Shown here: piece by piece, positions 44,669-55,691 of the stretch
How positions within the stretch are numbered: position 1 is the stretch's first letter
Layout of the letters: every line of letters starts with the position of its first letter
Assembly: GCA_028583685.1 (NCBI GenBank)
Contig: JAMXIF010001253.1
Span: 74,397,461 to 74,461,460, forward strand
Direction: 5' to 3'
Length of the DNA: 64,000 bases
Source: Petaurus breviceps papuanus
Lineage: Eukaryota; Chordata; Mammalia; Diprotodontia; Petauridae
Position numbers and translations under genes: made by a program
Notes under the pieces: model-generated
Told to the model about the DNA's origin: nothing
What the model saw: the letters and a program-made list of their open reading frames with translations, nothing else
The model's database searches: none

Positions 44669-44696
44669 ACAAATTTTGTTACCTCACTGTCATTAT

Positions 44697-44755
44697 CAGA
44701 AACAGACAGAGAAAGAGACAGAGAGACAGAGAAAGAGACAGAGAGACAGAGAGAT
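44697..44755. repeat. (GACAGA)n-type tandem repeat
   Basis: Two near-exact copies of a unit AGAAAGAGACAGAGAGACAG follow each other. Confidence 0.9.
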
Positions 44756-46945
44756 GAATGAAGAGGCCCAATGAACACCACCTAAAAATTAACCTCAAAT
44801 CATGGAAAACAAGGGAACCAGCCTCCAGCCTTGTAGGTTATTATGTCCATCAAAGCATTGACCTCTGTTTATTTTAAGGTCTGATTATCAGTAGATTCCA
44901 ATATGACAGCTTGAACTGAATACCCTTTTTAATAAAGCTCATGACATATCTTTCACATGTGTTCCAAGTGTTGGTGAGGAATGTGAAATAAAGATTGGAA
45001 TTTTAAATGTTCCATTTATTTCTAGGTCAGGTTTCTATTTGAGCTATAATGTTTAACAAGTCTTTTTTTTAAGGCCAGTGTCAGTTTCAAGCAGCCCATG
45101 TTAACTTTGAACATAATTCACTTTAAGAATAAAATCATTCTTCATGGCATATTATGAGTCTTTTTTGTCAGGTAGTTAACTAAACTGGCACTAGTTAACT
45201 GTGATCTGAACTTTATATTGACAGATCTGGCAACAGACTGACATTCCTTGTTCTCATTTTGGCTGCCCAATCTGAAAGAAATATGTGCAAAATATGATTT
45301 GTCTTGAGCTGACAGCAGTCTTCATCAGGATGCCAGCCTCTGATGGGGAGCTAGGGGGAAGGGGGAAAGGACAGAGCATCAAAACCTAGCTGTATATGCT
45401 TTCCAGTGATTACTCAAACCCATAATTTAAAGTCACAACCCAAACCTGAGAGAAAAACAACCATTTTTTACTCATCCTCAACAAGTCATTACTACTAGAT
45501 CCTAGGTTTGTCTTAACTTGCAAAGCCCAGGTTTAACAGTTTCTAGGCCCTAAAATAGCATTGCATGGAGGGGAGGAGAGGGGGTACTCTTCTCAACAGG
45601 CAACACAATAGAGTCCCTAAAATGCAATTATAGGAAAGGCTCTAATACCCAAAGATTAGCAGCTGAATTTCGATCAGTGAAAACTGGTTCTCACTGGGGC
45701 TACATTAGAAAAGCTCAAACCCACCAGCCAACAGAATAATGACACCAAGGAGCTGATAAAATTGGAAAAGATCTATCAACTTAATCATGATGCATAAATG
45801 GCAGTGTCTGTGCAGAAGCAAAAACATCTGACCATCAGACCTTGGGATTGTCACATCTTTCTTTGTCCAGTGAAAATGAGATGCAGAGGTATTTCCAGAC
45901 AGTAGCAGGAGGCTGCATGAAGCATTATTAATAGCATCTTAGACAGGCCAGCCACGCATATTATGAGCAGAAGCCCCCATTTTCAAAGCATGCCATCATG
46001 ATGGCTGTATATATTAACGTTAAGATATTTGTTGCCCTCTTTTTTCTGCAGCTATGATTTTGTTTATAATGTATCAGCATGTAGGAGAGCCTCAAAAGAC
46101 TAGCAAGGCACATTTGGAGTGGATTTTTTGTTTAAAACATTCCTTTTGGTATTTATGGTCACTATGGAAGAGCTGAGGAGGGGGAGGGGGAACTTTCCAT
46201 TGTCCTGAAACTAAAATTATTCAGGTCCTTGTGCTGATGAGCTAGAATGAATCAAGTGCTCTTGGGTAGTAAACTGTTCATTCATATGAGATGAATTGTG
46301 CATAAGGGTACCATTAAGTTCATTGGTAGGAGGAAACTTCAGCCTCTTGTCCACATACCACATTGGTCTCAATATAGGTCACAATTTTCCCAAAAACCTT
46401 GTTTTTACAAAATTTGAATATATCCTATAATCATTCCCCCACTGAACTTTTCCATTCTACCTCTAACACTAAGATATGAGATAAAGAATTGCCTAGGGAA
46501 TTACTTATGGCCCACTTCCACCAGCTTCTTTCTTTATGCTACTGCCCAAATGGGGGTCTGATTTTGCTGACAGTCCTTAGTATTACTATAGATCCAGGCA
46601 CTTTCACAGGAGAAATATAATGAATATACATAATCATAATTCCATTCACTTTTTTATAGTAAATATATTTTATTTTGGAATTTTCTTGAATTCTCAATAG
46701 ATAACATATACATTTCTTTCTTTTTCTTTCAGAGTGATTGCGTGTCAGAATATATTTAGACCCGTTGTTAGCAGAGATAACAATGTTGAGATCAATTTGA
46801 GTAGGTAACAGCAGATAAAAAGTCTTATTTCATGAGTCTTCACTTCAGGGCCAGCACTAGACCAATCCGTGAAGTAGGTGATTTGACCTCAGTACAATTT
46901 ATCAATCAAGGCCATCCGAAATCTGGTTCCAACCTCTCTTGCTAT
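44756..46945. other. Unassigned, repeat-poor tract
   Basis: 2.2 kb with no named repeat. It contains a perfect 14-bp palindrome (45992-46005), a 10-bp palindrome (46014-46023) and an exon-like 72-mer (46733-46804), treated under findings. Confidence 0.4.
45992..46005. other. Perfect 14-bp palindrome
   Basis: GCCATCATGATGGC. A second palindrome, TTAACGTTAA, follows at 46014-46023. Neither matches a site I can name. Confidence 0.85.
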
Positions 46946-46949
46946 TCAA

Positions 46950-47275
46950 CTCAACAGATTATTAAGCATATACTCATTGCTTATATTTTACAGATGTGCA
47001 TGCAGCAATATACAGCACTGGGCACTGTAGGCACAGATAAAAATACCTTGTTCTAAAAAAAGCCCTTGCTCTAAAAGAGCTTACAGTCTAATGGTGTGGA
47101 GGGCAAGTATACAAATAACTTTAATATAGAGGAGAGTGGAGTAAATACAAAGGAGAGGTACAAGTAAAAGGCTATGAGAAATGTGAATAGGAAAAGATCA
47201 CTTTCACCTAGGAAGCAGAAAGGAGTATTCATAAAGGAACCCACCTGAGTTGGGCCTAGAAGGAGAAAGGAAGAT
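46950..47275 (-). mobile_element. L2 LINE 3' end
   Basis: GATTATTAAGCATATACTCA, CAGCACTGGGCACTGTAGGC, AAAGAGCTTACAGTCTAATG, CCACCTGAGTTGGGCCTAGA. Continued at 47655 past a purine tract and a MIR. Confidence 0.8.
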
Positions 47276-47279
47276 ATTT

Positions 47280-47398
47280 TGGAAGGAAGGAAGGAAGGAA
47301 GGAAGTAGGAAAGGAGAGAAGAAAGGAAGGAGGGAGGGAAGGAGGAAGGGGGGAAGAAAAGGAGGAAGGAAGGGAAGGAAAGAGGAAGGGAGAGAGAA
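47280..47398. repeat. (GGAA)n/(GGGA)n polypurine tract
   Basis: About 120 bases of almost pure purine on the plus strand. It gives long spurious frames on both strands. Confidence 0.95.
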
Positions 47399-47399
47399 A

Positions 47400-47652
47400 A
47401 CAATATTTATTTACATGCCTTCTATGTGCCAGGCCTTATGTTTAATGCTTTACAAATATCTCATTTGATTCTCACAATTCTGCAAGGTTGGTACTATTAA
47501 TTTCCCATTTATAACTAAGGAAACTGAGGCACAAAAGTTAGATTATTTAATCAGGATCTTGCATCTAGAATGTGTCTGAGCCTGGGATTTGAACTCAGAT
47601 CTTCCTGACTGCAGGCTCAAAGCTCTATCAACTGTACTAACTCAATGTCCCT
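47400..47652 (-). mobile_element. MIR/THER1 SINE inserted in L2
   Basis: TTCTATGTGCCAGGCCTTAT, GTTTAATGCTTTACAAATA, AGGAAACTGAGGCACAAAAG, GATTTGAACTCAGATCTTCC. Nearly full length. The polypurine tract sits at its tail end and probably grew from the tail. Confidence 0.8.
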
Positions 47653-47654
47653 AT

Positions 47655-47935
47655 GAGGATAGAATGGTACAAAGCAGGAAGAACATTGCAGACATGGGCT
47701 GGTGTGAATAATATCAGCTGAAGAATGGGAGTCAAACTGTTTCTACAGTTTCAATGGAATGAAATTATTAACTGTGTGAAGAGGAATAATATGTTTGGAA
47801 AGCTTGAAACTAGATTGTGATGAACGTAGAATGCCAAGGTCAAAAGTTTATAATTTATTTGGAAGCCAGTGGAGAGAAACTGAAAATTTTTAAACAACTG
47901 AGTGACATGGTCCCAATGGTACAACAGGAAAACAT
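47655..47935 (-). mobile_element. L2 LINE, continuation
   Basis: GTACAAAGCAGGAAGAACATT, TCGAAAGCTTGAAACTAG-like block, GTAGAATGCCAAGGTCAAAA, GGAAGCCAGTGGAGAGAAAC, ACAACTGAGTGACATGGTCC. Follows the 46950-47275 piece in element order. Confidence 0.75.
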
Positions 47936-48099
47936 TGCACTGCAGCCCCAGACTTTGAATGCTTGACTAGCAAATCCATGCTACGGAGCCATGGGCCAAT
48001 GATGACCTTACTGCACCATCACTCCTAGATAATACTGACATTTTAATTTTCCAACCATACCTATGATTTCATTGAACCTTCCTCTTCCAAATACAAATT

Positions 48100-48218
48100 T
48101 TCACCTGATTTGAAGAGTTGCCTGGGGCTACTGAGAAATTAAGCAACTTCCACTTACCCATGGTAAGTCACACTATATGTCAGAAGGAGGACTGCAACCC
48201 AGGTCTTCTTCAATACAC
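48100..48218 (-). mobile_element. MIR-like SINE fragment
   Basis: AGAGTTGCCTGGGGCTACTG, AGAAATTAAGCAACTTCC, CAACCCAGGTCTTCTTCAA. Same type as 4030-4135. Confidence 0.55.
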
Positions 48219-48309
48219 ACACATACATGCTAGCTACTTTTTTACTACTTCTACAATTTCATAAGGGCCTTTAATGCTCCACCCAAAGAGAGAGATACAG
48301 AGAGAGAGA

Positions 48310-48476
48310 ATCATATTGGAAAATAGATCTTCACCTAGAAGAGACCTCAAAAGCCATCTAGTTCAAACCCAATGTTTTATAGATGATGGAAATGAGGACC
48401 ATGAAAGTTAAGTGACTTGTCCAATGACACAAATCAAAGGTAGCATTTGAACCTAGTCCCTTTGAATCTAGATCCA
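48310..48476 (-). mobile_element. MIR3-type SINE
   Basis: AGAAGAGACCTCAAAAGCCA, TCTAGTTCAAACCCAATG, AAAGTTAAGTGACTTGTCCA, CATTTGAACCTAGTCCC. Confidence 0.72.
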
Positions 48477-49795
48477 ACGTACAGGGACAGGTCCAGAGGA
48501 GAAAACAAAAACAAACTTTAGGGTCACCTCAAATCACAACCCAGAAGCTACTACATTCTCTTCTTCTTTGTAAGGCAAACCCAGTCAACAAGGCAAAACC
48601 CCCCTTTTGTTATTTAGGATGATATAATCCCAACCTTCCCTTGGACAATGAAAGGAATATTTAATGTGCTCATTTTGGTTTTTGTGGAAGACCTTAAATT
48701 TAATTTAATTTTAATTAAGTTTAATTTAAATTAATCTTAAATAAATTTAAGAAGCATCCCTCCTCCCATAAGTCTAGTATCAGCCTTTGACTCATGCAAA
48801 TGTAGTCAATATTGACCATCTGAGCTACCCCAATCCAGAATTCCCAGATAGACTTTCAGTCTCTTTCTGGTGAAGAAAGTAAGCAAACAATTCAAATCCA
48901 GCCCCACTCATCAAGACAAAAGCTCTTTGTTGAGACTAAGCTTACAAACAGGTGGAATTATCTTTCTAGAGGAAGAAGGGAAAAGAGAGAGGGCAAGTCC
49001 TTTGGGGAAGGATGCAGGCCATTAACAAAATGACATGGTTGAGTTCACACTGAACTTGGCAGCTGCTAACATTAATACAAATACTCACAGTAGACCCTGA
49101 GGGGGGAAGAGGAGAACAGCAAAGGAGGTAGAAGAGTGAGTGATGGAACTGTGTGACATAAAAGATACTGACAACTTTGAATTCTGGGGCTAGACAAGCT
49201 CCTGGGCAATTCTTCCAGAGTGTTAGTCACAAAACTACCAACAGACAAAGTCATGCCTGGCATAAGATAATAGAGAGTGTTGAAGAGTAGAAAGCGTGGG
49301 GGGTCTGGGTTTGTCTCTTTTTTCATTCATTTCCTCCAACAAGATGCAACAAATGAATGCAGGAAGATAAAAATAAGAATGTGAGGTTTGCAAGGGGACC
49401 GCCATCATACTACAAGTCTAAACTGTCATGCAGTTATTTATTGCTGGACCTGCTGGTGCCTATGGTAGGTGACATGTGAAGTGGGGATATTTTAAAGAAA
49501 GACACTTTGATGTCCCCTATGGGATGCCACAGGAACAGTGACAGCTTCCATCCATCCTTGTGGAAAGCAGGTACAAGGTTCTCAGCTGCAACTGATCCTC
49601 AATGGCAGTCCTAGTCATTCACCTTTATGCCAGGCCACCTCTACTGGGGAGAAAGAGAGGAAGAATCCCTTTTATTCACACAGCTTAACCAACTCAGGGA
49701 GGGGGCAAGAGTATGTATGTCAAACAATCCAACAGCATCCTTTAGCATATGGACATCCAAAAAGTGGGCCATGGGTCAGTGGATCCCAAGGATCT
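48477..49795. other. Unassigned sequence
   Basis: 1.3 kb. An A/T-only patch at 48690-48750 (TTTAATTTAATTTTAATTAAG) is the only simple structure. The 88-codon frame at 49538-49804 has no domain signal. Confidence 0.4.
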
Positions 49796-49809
49796 ACTGT
49801 ATAAGATTT
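49796..49809. repeat. Target-site duplication, left copy
   Basis: ACTGTATAAGATTT; the right copy at 49965-49978 is ACTGTAAAAGATTT, one mismatch. Confidence 0.85.
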
Positions 49810-49964
49810 TTTTTTTTTTGCTTTTTGGAGGGCAATTGAGATTAAGTGACTTGCCCAAGGTCACACGGCTAATTTTTGTGTTAAGTGTCTGAGGCTGGAT
49901 TTGAACTCAGGTCCTCCTGACTCCAGGGCCAGTGCTCTATTCATTGTGCCACCTAGCCACCCTA
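49810..49964 (-). mobile_element. Short marsupial SINE, intact insertion
   Basis: Antisense: oligo-T tail, GGAGGGCAATTGAGATTAAG, CTTGCCCAAGGTCACACGGC, GGTCCTCCTGACTCCAGGGC, head GTGCCACCTAGCCACCCT. Flanked by 14-bp duplications with one difference. Confidence 0.92.
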
Positions 49965-49978
49965 ACTGTAAAAGATTT

Positions 49979-50580
49979 AAAAAAAAAAACTCAGAGTAAC
50001 TAGGTAGAGAAAAAAGTCTCTAGATAAAATTGTTTTTGTTTTAACTTATAATTAAATTCATCACTGAAAACAAGTTGCACAGTAATTAACAAAGCCTAGA
50101 AACCCCGAAACTAAGATTTCTTTAAGAATTTAGTTGGATTATATCAGCAGGAGTAATGGTCCCTTGCTTTGTAATGCACACTTTCAGAACAAATCATTTA
50201 TGCTACAGGGAAAGCTAATGCTATTGTTCAAGTTAACTGATGGTCCTGAAAGGGTAAAATGAAAGCTTCAGGTTAATAAGTATAAGACCTCACCTGAGGT
50301 TTTGATCCCACACTCAAACACCTCATACCATTAGTTACTGATACCCTTCTCTAAGAGATCCTGACCCTTTCCAAAAATTGCTGTATAAGGCAATTTATTG
50401 CCAGTCACAAATACAGGAATGTATCCAGGAAGTCAGAAGATAACAACCTTGCCCCATGGACTTGATTTTATTCCTGTTCACTCTTGCCCCACCCATTGTT
50501 TTCTTTTATAAATGAAAAAGAATGTTTTCTAAACCAAGGTATCTTGAAACTCAGAATTCTCTTGACAGTTTTCTGTGGAG
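49979..50580. other. Unassigned sequence
   Basis: No feature recognised. Confidence 0.45.
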
Positions 50581-50581
50581 A

Positions 50582-50762
50582 ATCATAGAGTTATAGCTGT
50601 AGAACTGGATGGAACCACAGAGACAATCAGGTCAAACCTCCTCATTTTACAGATGAGGATCACAGAAGCTTGAAGAAAGTAAGGGTCACCCAGCCAGTGA
50701 GTGTCTGAGGCAAAATTTCAAACAAAGGTCTTCCTGACTTCAGCTACAGTTCTCTACCCAAT
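50582..50762 (-). mobile_element. MIR3-type SINE
   Basis: ATCATAGAGTTATAGCTGTA, CCTCCTCATTTTACAGATGA, GTCACCCAGCCAGTGAGTGT, AGGTCTTCCTGACTTCAGC. Confidence 0.75.
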
Positions 50763-50927
50763 ATGTTTTATCTGATAACTACCTTCAAACTATTATTGAC
50801 TAAGTGCAGCTTAGTGAAAAGAAAATAAGCAAAGAGCCATAAGGAATATTTAGCCATTTAATTTACAGTTAGAGGAGGCCTCTATTAAAGATTATGCCCT
50901 TGGAACCAAGAAGTCAAAGTTAAAAAA

Positions 50928-51083
50928 TAGACTAGGTGGCACAGTGAATAGAGCACTGGCCCTGGAGTCAGGAGGATCTGAATTCAAATTTTGCCTCAGA
51001 CACTTGACACTTACTAGCTGTGTGACGTTGGACAAGTCACTTAACCCCAATTGCCTTGCCTTCCCCACTCCAAAAAAAAAATA
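50928..51083 (+). mobile_element. Short marsupial SINE, slightly 5' truncated
   Basis: Starts at GACTAGGTGGCACAGTGAAT without the GGGGCG head. CCTGGAGTCAGGAGGATCTG, TAGCTGTGTGACGTTGGACA, CCCCAATTGCCTTGCC, then an A-rich tail. Confidence 0.9.
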
Positions 51084-51427
51084 CTTAAGCCTGAAGGCAC
51101 TGGTTCATGACAGGAAGGAAGGAGAGAGGGAGGGAGGGAAGAAATTGTCTTCTGGATGACCAGAAAAGGTAAACAAACATCCTTGGTGGGTATCCATAAG
51201 CTATGTTTCTGAGTGGAAACAATCTCACAGAGTACCCTAAAACTAGAATCATATTTGCCAATGGAATCTTCTGTGCAAATTTGGGGATGTTCTTAGGTTT
51301 GAATCTTTCACTTTAAAAATGCCTTGAAGTGATAAAAAAAAAAAATGTGGGCTAATTTAGTTCCTAAACTTTTACAATGACCAAAAGATATTATTTGATA
51401 GAGACAGTAGAAAATTTAAATCAAATG
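51084..51427. other. Unassigned sequence
   Basis: Contains a short GGAAGGAGGGAG run (51112-51142); otherwise nothing. Confidence 0.45.
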
Positions 51428-51540
51428 GATGAAATTAGATAATATTTGTAAAGCACTTAGCACAGTGCCTGGCATACGGTAGGCACCACATAAGTTTTAG
51501 CTATTATGTTATTATTATCATTAGCATTATTGTTATTAGA
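51428..51540 (+). mobile_element. THER1/MIR tail fragment
   Basis: GATAATATTTGTAAAGCACT, TAGCACAGTGCCTGGCATAC, GGTAGGCACCACATAAG and an ATTATTATCATTAG-type tail. Confidence 0.8.
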
Positions 51541-52195
51541 CTCTCAGCTCCAGACATTTTCCAATATGCAAACAGCCAGCAACTATAAGGTAACATTAAC
51601 CATCCCTTCTCCCACTGTGTAAATGAAAATAACTCAGATCTTTGGATAATGTGAGGGCTCAGAAGGATTGTAAAGGAAGAAGTCTTTGACACAAAGACAG
51701 GATAGAACATTAATGGAACCTAGACAAGACTGGAAAATTGCCCCCCCTCTGTGTCTACCATATTCTTTGAGACTTGTCTGTAATGCATTCTATTTGAATC
51801 CATACCTATGTAACGTGGGAATGGAGTTGACTGACATCAAAAATAATATGTATTTATTAAAAGTAATATTAAAAAGTATCTCATTCTCCCTTCTCCTCTG
51901 TTCCCACCGTGGAAGCACAGCTGCCTACTTTGAGGGTCCCTAGGGCTTGCTGTGCTTTGACATCTCTCTGGGCTCAGTGTAACAACCCTCTTCTGACTTC
52001 TCTTGCTCCTCCCTACCCTGGCTGACCCCTGTGGCCTGACTTCTCAGCAACATACCTCTCTTTATCCTAGATACTTCATTTACTTGACCCTTTGCCTTCC
52101 CCAACATCTCATCTAATGCTGATAACTCTCACAATCTGATTTCTCTGCTCCCGTTCCAGAGGTGCTGAACATTGCTCAAGAAATATAAAATTATG
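51541..52195. other. Unassigned sequence, possibly distal L2
   Basis: Pyrimidine-rich from 51890 on. It may be L2 upstream of the clear L2 that starts near 52200, but I cannot align it securely. Confidence 0.35.
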
Positions 52196-52199
52196 CCTT

Positions 52200-52640
52200 T
52201 GGGCCTACTAAAATTCATTCTATCAAACCCTCACTCTTGTTCAAAAATCCTTTCATTCATTTCTTTTTGACATTTCGTTCCCCAAAACAGCTGTTGCATT
52301 TTTTCCATTGTTCTCAAATGCCTAATTCTATTCATGCCCCACTGTCCACTTCTTTCAGAAGACAGTCTTTGCTTCTTCCTTTACTGAGAAGCTCAAGGCC
52401 ATCTGACTGAAGCCTTTTCAATTCTTGTTCTTTATATCTGAAAATTTCCCTGCCTACTCTCTTCCTACCCATCCTCTTCTCCCGTCCTCCACTATCAGAA
52501 ACAGAAATGGTCTGCCCTCCTGGACAAAGCTCACCCCTCCATCTGTGACCCAAATCACTTGTAGTCTGTGTAATATCATTCTCTAAACCCTGCTAATATT
52601 TTGATCCACCACTCTATGTCTCTCTCCTCCTCTCCCTGAT
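52200..52640 (+). mobile_element. L2 LINE, ORF2 before the RT catalytic core
   Basis: TTCCTTTACTGAGAAGCTCAA with GGCCATCTGACTGAAGCC, and GCTCACCCCTCCATCTGTGA, match the L2 region between the endonuclease and reverse transcriptase. The element resumes at 53381. Confidence 0.65.
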
Positions 52641-53380
52641 ACTTAGTGTTTCAACATTACCCCTATGATAATTTGTGCCTACTCCATGTCACACCTGTTC
52701 CTCTCACTACCATGGCACCAGACTCAGGAATATAGGCAAAGAAACTGGAATTTCTCTTAGCAGTTCATCGACACATATAACCCTGACTAATAGCTCTAAG
52801 CAACAAGCTTGCATTGTACAATATGGTCAAATCATTATTTTTCCTAGAAATATGTAATTCTTCTACTTCAAATGACTGTCATGAATACAGGTGGCTCTTC
52901 TTTCTCATTCCTTCACAAAGGTAACTTAATCAATAATGCAGGATGGTTTGACTGTCATTGTTTATTCTTGCTACCATATAATGGGCATATGTTGTCATAG
53001 TCAACAATAGGCCCAATCCAAGCTCCAGGAAGTAGGCTTGTCTATAGTCTTGGTAAAAGTCTTCCTGTGTCTGCAGGCATATCAGTGCCTAAGTTCATAT
53101 TGTGGTTACTCCTACCTGAGCCTTATGAGTCTGTAACCTTTTGTGGAATGCACAATGAGTCTGCTAAAATCCTAGAACTCAAAGGATTTTTTATTGGGTT
53201 TCTCAAGATAACATGCTTGCCAAAAAAGTAATATAATAAAGCTAGACAATCCTAAAGATAAGCTGAAGCTAGCAAGGTTACTTCTAAAACTACTGAGGCT
53301 CTTATCTTTGGGCCTGAGCCACCTGCTGTCCTCTACTCCTCCCCCATCCCGCATGATTTGGGCTCTTGGATTGTTTGTTC
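52641..53380. other. Unassigned 740-bp insert inside L2
   Basis: It separates two colinear L2 pieces. It contains ATAATAAAGC near 53232 and a C-rich part (53330-53350). Neither a SINE nor a LINE is recognised. A fossil LTR is one possibility among several; no flanking duplication was identified. Confidence 0.4.
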
Positions 53381-53965
53381 TGCTTCTGCAAATTAACCCT
53401 TTGTCTACCGTTACATCTCGCCACTGAAACCATTCACATGAAAACTAGTAATGACATTATTAACAAATTTAGTGGTCTTCTGTCAGACTGCATTCGTCTT
53501 CAATGTGAATTTGACTATCTGAACATTCTCTCTTCCCTTGACATATTAGAGACACAGCTTTCATCAGGTCCTCCTGTAATCTTTATAACTGTTCCTTCTC
53601 TTTTTCCTATACCAATTATTCTCCTGTTCTTTCCTCAGCCCATTGTTCATCATTCATCCTTCCTTCTCCAGGCTTCAATCCATAGCCTTCTCTTCTCTCT
53701 CTCTACTCCTTCCCTGTGAATCTTAGCTATTTCAACAGATTCAATGTTAGTCAGGGTGATTTTGAAATCTACATGTACAAGTCTTTACTCTCAAAAGATC
53801 CTGATCAGCCCTTCCAACTCTCTCCTAAATATCTCCATCAAGATGCCCCATTAGTACTTCAAACATGATATAGCCAAAGTCAAGCTTATCCTCCCAAATC
53901 TGATGTTCTTCCTAGTAAATGTTCCATTTCTTTGAATTGCACCAGCATTTTCCCGGCTATTTTTA
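53381..53965 (+). mobile_element. L2 LINE, reverse-transcriptase region
   Basis: The frame at 53366-53719 reads LATETIHMKTSNDIINK and LDILETQLSSG, fitting the L2 block that begins with a STETAL-like motif. The next part (FEIYMYKSL, then PFQLSPKYLHQDAP) lies over the catalytic-site region. Several frame changes are present. It ends at the pyrimidine microsatellite. Confidence 0.75.
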
Positions 53966-54079
53966 ATTCCTCTCTCTGTGTCTCTGTCTGTCTCTGGGTC
54001 TCTGTCTGTCTCTGGGTCTCTGTCTGTCTTGTGTCTCTGTCTCACTGCTCTCCTCTCCTCCTCTTCTTGTTCTTGTTCC

Positions 54080-54110
<31 letters not shown>

Positions 54111-54170
54111 GTCTCTCTCTATGTCTCACTCTGTCTCTTTGTCTCTCTCTCACACACACACAGATTCAAA
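53966..54170. repeat. (TCTG)n(TCTC)n polypyrimidine repeat
   Basis: Includes three tandem copies of TCTCTGTCTGTCTCTGGG-like units at the left and ends in CACACACACA. It yields spurious Ser/Leu-rich and Arg/Glu-rich frames. Confidence 0.93.
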
Positions 54171-54598
54171 TCCAGTTAATTCTACCTCCAAATCACTTTC
54201 ACAATGATCTTCTCTTTTCTTCCCCCCCCCACCCCACACACACCAGGTAACTCCCCTATATAAAAATTTTGAATGTTTGTCTGTCATCCACTAGAGTGCT
54301 TCTCAAACATTTTGCAATATTTGGCATAAATAACTTTAAATAAGACTCCAGTAGAACTCTTAGAGTAAACATATTTAAAATTATTTTTAAATGCCTGCTA
54401 CTAAGAGTGACAATTACCATAACTGATATTTTAAAAGTACATTCTGATGAATAGTTAAGTTCCATTGACCTGCCTACAAAAAAAAAAAAATTGTGGAATG
54501 TGAGGGAGTTCCACATGAGTGAATCCCACTCATCTCTTGAAAATCTTGCCTTTTCATTTTCAAATTCATTGAGTTGAATTTAAGAAAGAAATTCCAAG
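54171..54598. other. Unassigned sequence
   Basis: A C9 run lies at 54222-54230; no other feature. Confidence 0.45.
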
Positions 54599-54599
54599 A

Positions 54600-54810
54600 A
54601 CCATAGCTCAGGCTCAGTCTTTCAGCCTATGAATTTGAGCCCTGTTATGCCACTTATTAATCTTGTGACCTTGGACAAATAATTTCACCTCAATGAAATG
54701 AGGACAATAATAATAATACTTGTATTACCTGCCTCACAGGATTGTGACAAAGAACACGGTATATAAATTTTAATGCCACAAAAATATAAAATAGTGCTAT
54801 TATTGTTTCC
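54600..54810 (+). mobile_element. MIR SINE
   Basis: GAATTTGAGCCCTGTTATGCC, TCTTGTGACCTTGGACAAAT, GACAATAATAATAATACTTG, ACCTGCCTCACAGGATTGTG. Confidence 0.78.
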
Positions 54811-55079
54811 TCCCCAAACAAACACTTCCATGGGATCAATCAGAGATAAAGATGGGGATTTACAGGATGTGAATTTAAAATTGAAGAGATTGGTCCCGTT
54901 CCTTTTAAGTTCTGTAAGATAAAGATACTGATAATATTTTCAAATTCAAAAAAATCAGATTACTCTTTTGCCTAATGAGAAATGAGTTGTTTTTTCTTTC
55001 CTGGTTTGTGAACTGGTCCTAAAATTGAATACTAGGAGGAAAGAGTGGGCTGCATTACCCTTGGGGACTTGCACAGTGT

Positions 55080-55320
55080 TTTTAATGGCTCCAATCTTCA
55101 TCCTGAAACAAAAGCCCATGCTGTTAACATCAATAGTCTTCCAGGGATGCTGTATGGATGTGAGTCAGGGAATTCTACAGTCTCTGAAAAAGTAAAGTTA
55201 TGGGTCATCTAAAGGGCAATGGAGAGTGCATGGCAGGCATGAATATTAATACGTTACCAGTGAAGACTGGTGCAGGAGAAGTGGCATAAAAGATATCATC
55301 AAAGATATACATGGTATTCC
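55080..55320 (+). mobile_element. RTE-class LINE, C-terminal ORF fragment
   Basis: Plus-strand reading gives SNLHPETKAHAV and SLPGMLYGCESG followed by TVSEKVKLWVI-stop-RAMES and later KWHKRYHQRYT. The LYGCE motif and the RAME block after the reverse transcriptase are RTE hallmarks. It covers the same stretch as the copy at 27445, so both are 5'-truncated RTE relics. Several stops interrupt it. Confidence 0.78.
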
Positions 55321-55690
55321 AAAAAGTCTTAGTTGAATTTTTAAAGCTTACGGTTTTAATAGCTTTTTTTTTAAAGGGGGATGAGGAGGGATCATAAGAC
55401 TTTTGGTACATCCTGAATATTACTGGAAAGGAGGTGAGTTTCTCAAGTAATAAGAGGAAAGAATAACTGATGGAAAACATTTGTGATTCACTGAAATCTA
55501 CACAGTGTCAAAAGCTATGGAATAAAGACTCCAACTTGTTGAGTGGACACCATGTGAAGCATTTATGGGAAGATATGAATGAAGAGTCACATTGAACAAG
55601 AGGGCTTGAAGTCCTTGCCACAGGAAAGAGAATACCCACGTCAATGAAATCACAGATAGATTAAATAGCAATTTGCCTACTCTATACAAA
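55321..55690. other. Unassigned sequence
   Basis: Nothing recognised. Confidence 0.45.
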
Positions 55691-55691
55691 T

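Noticed and set aside
44274-44774. 166-codon plus-strand frame
   Set aside because: Its second half is a sense MIR and its C-terminus (ETERQRKRQRDRE) is translated simple repeat; no known domain in the first half.
47071-47468. Overlapping 110- and 72-codon frames
   Set aside because: Products of the GGAA/GGGA polypurine tract and antisense L2.
48690-48750. AT-only palindromic patch considered as an origin-like or attachment element
   Set aside because: Composition alone explains TTAATTAA-type symmetry; no associated signal.
53851-54250. Three overlapping Ser/Leu- and Arg/Glu-rich frames
   Set aside because: They translate the TCTG/TCTC microsatellite in different frames.
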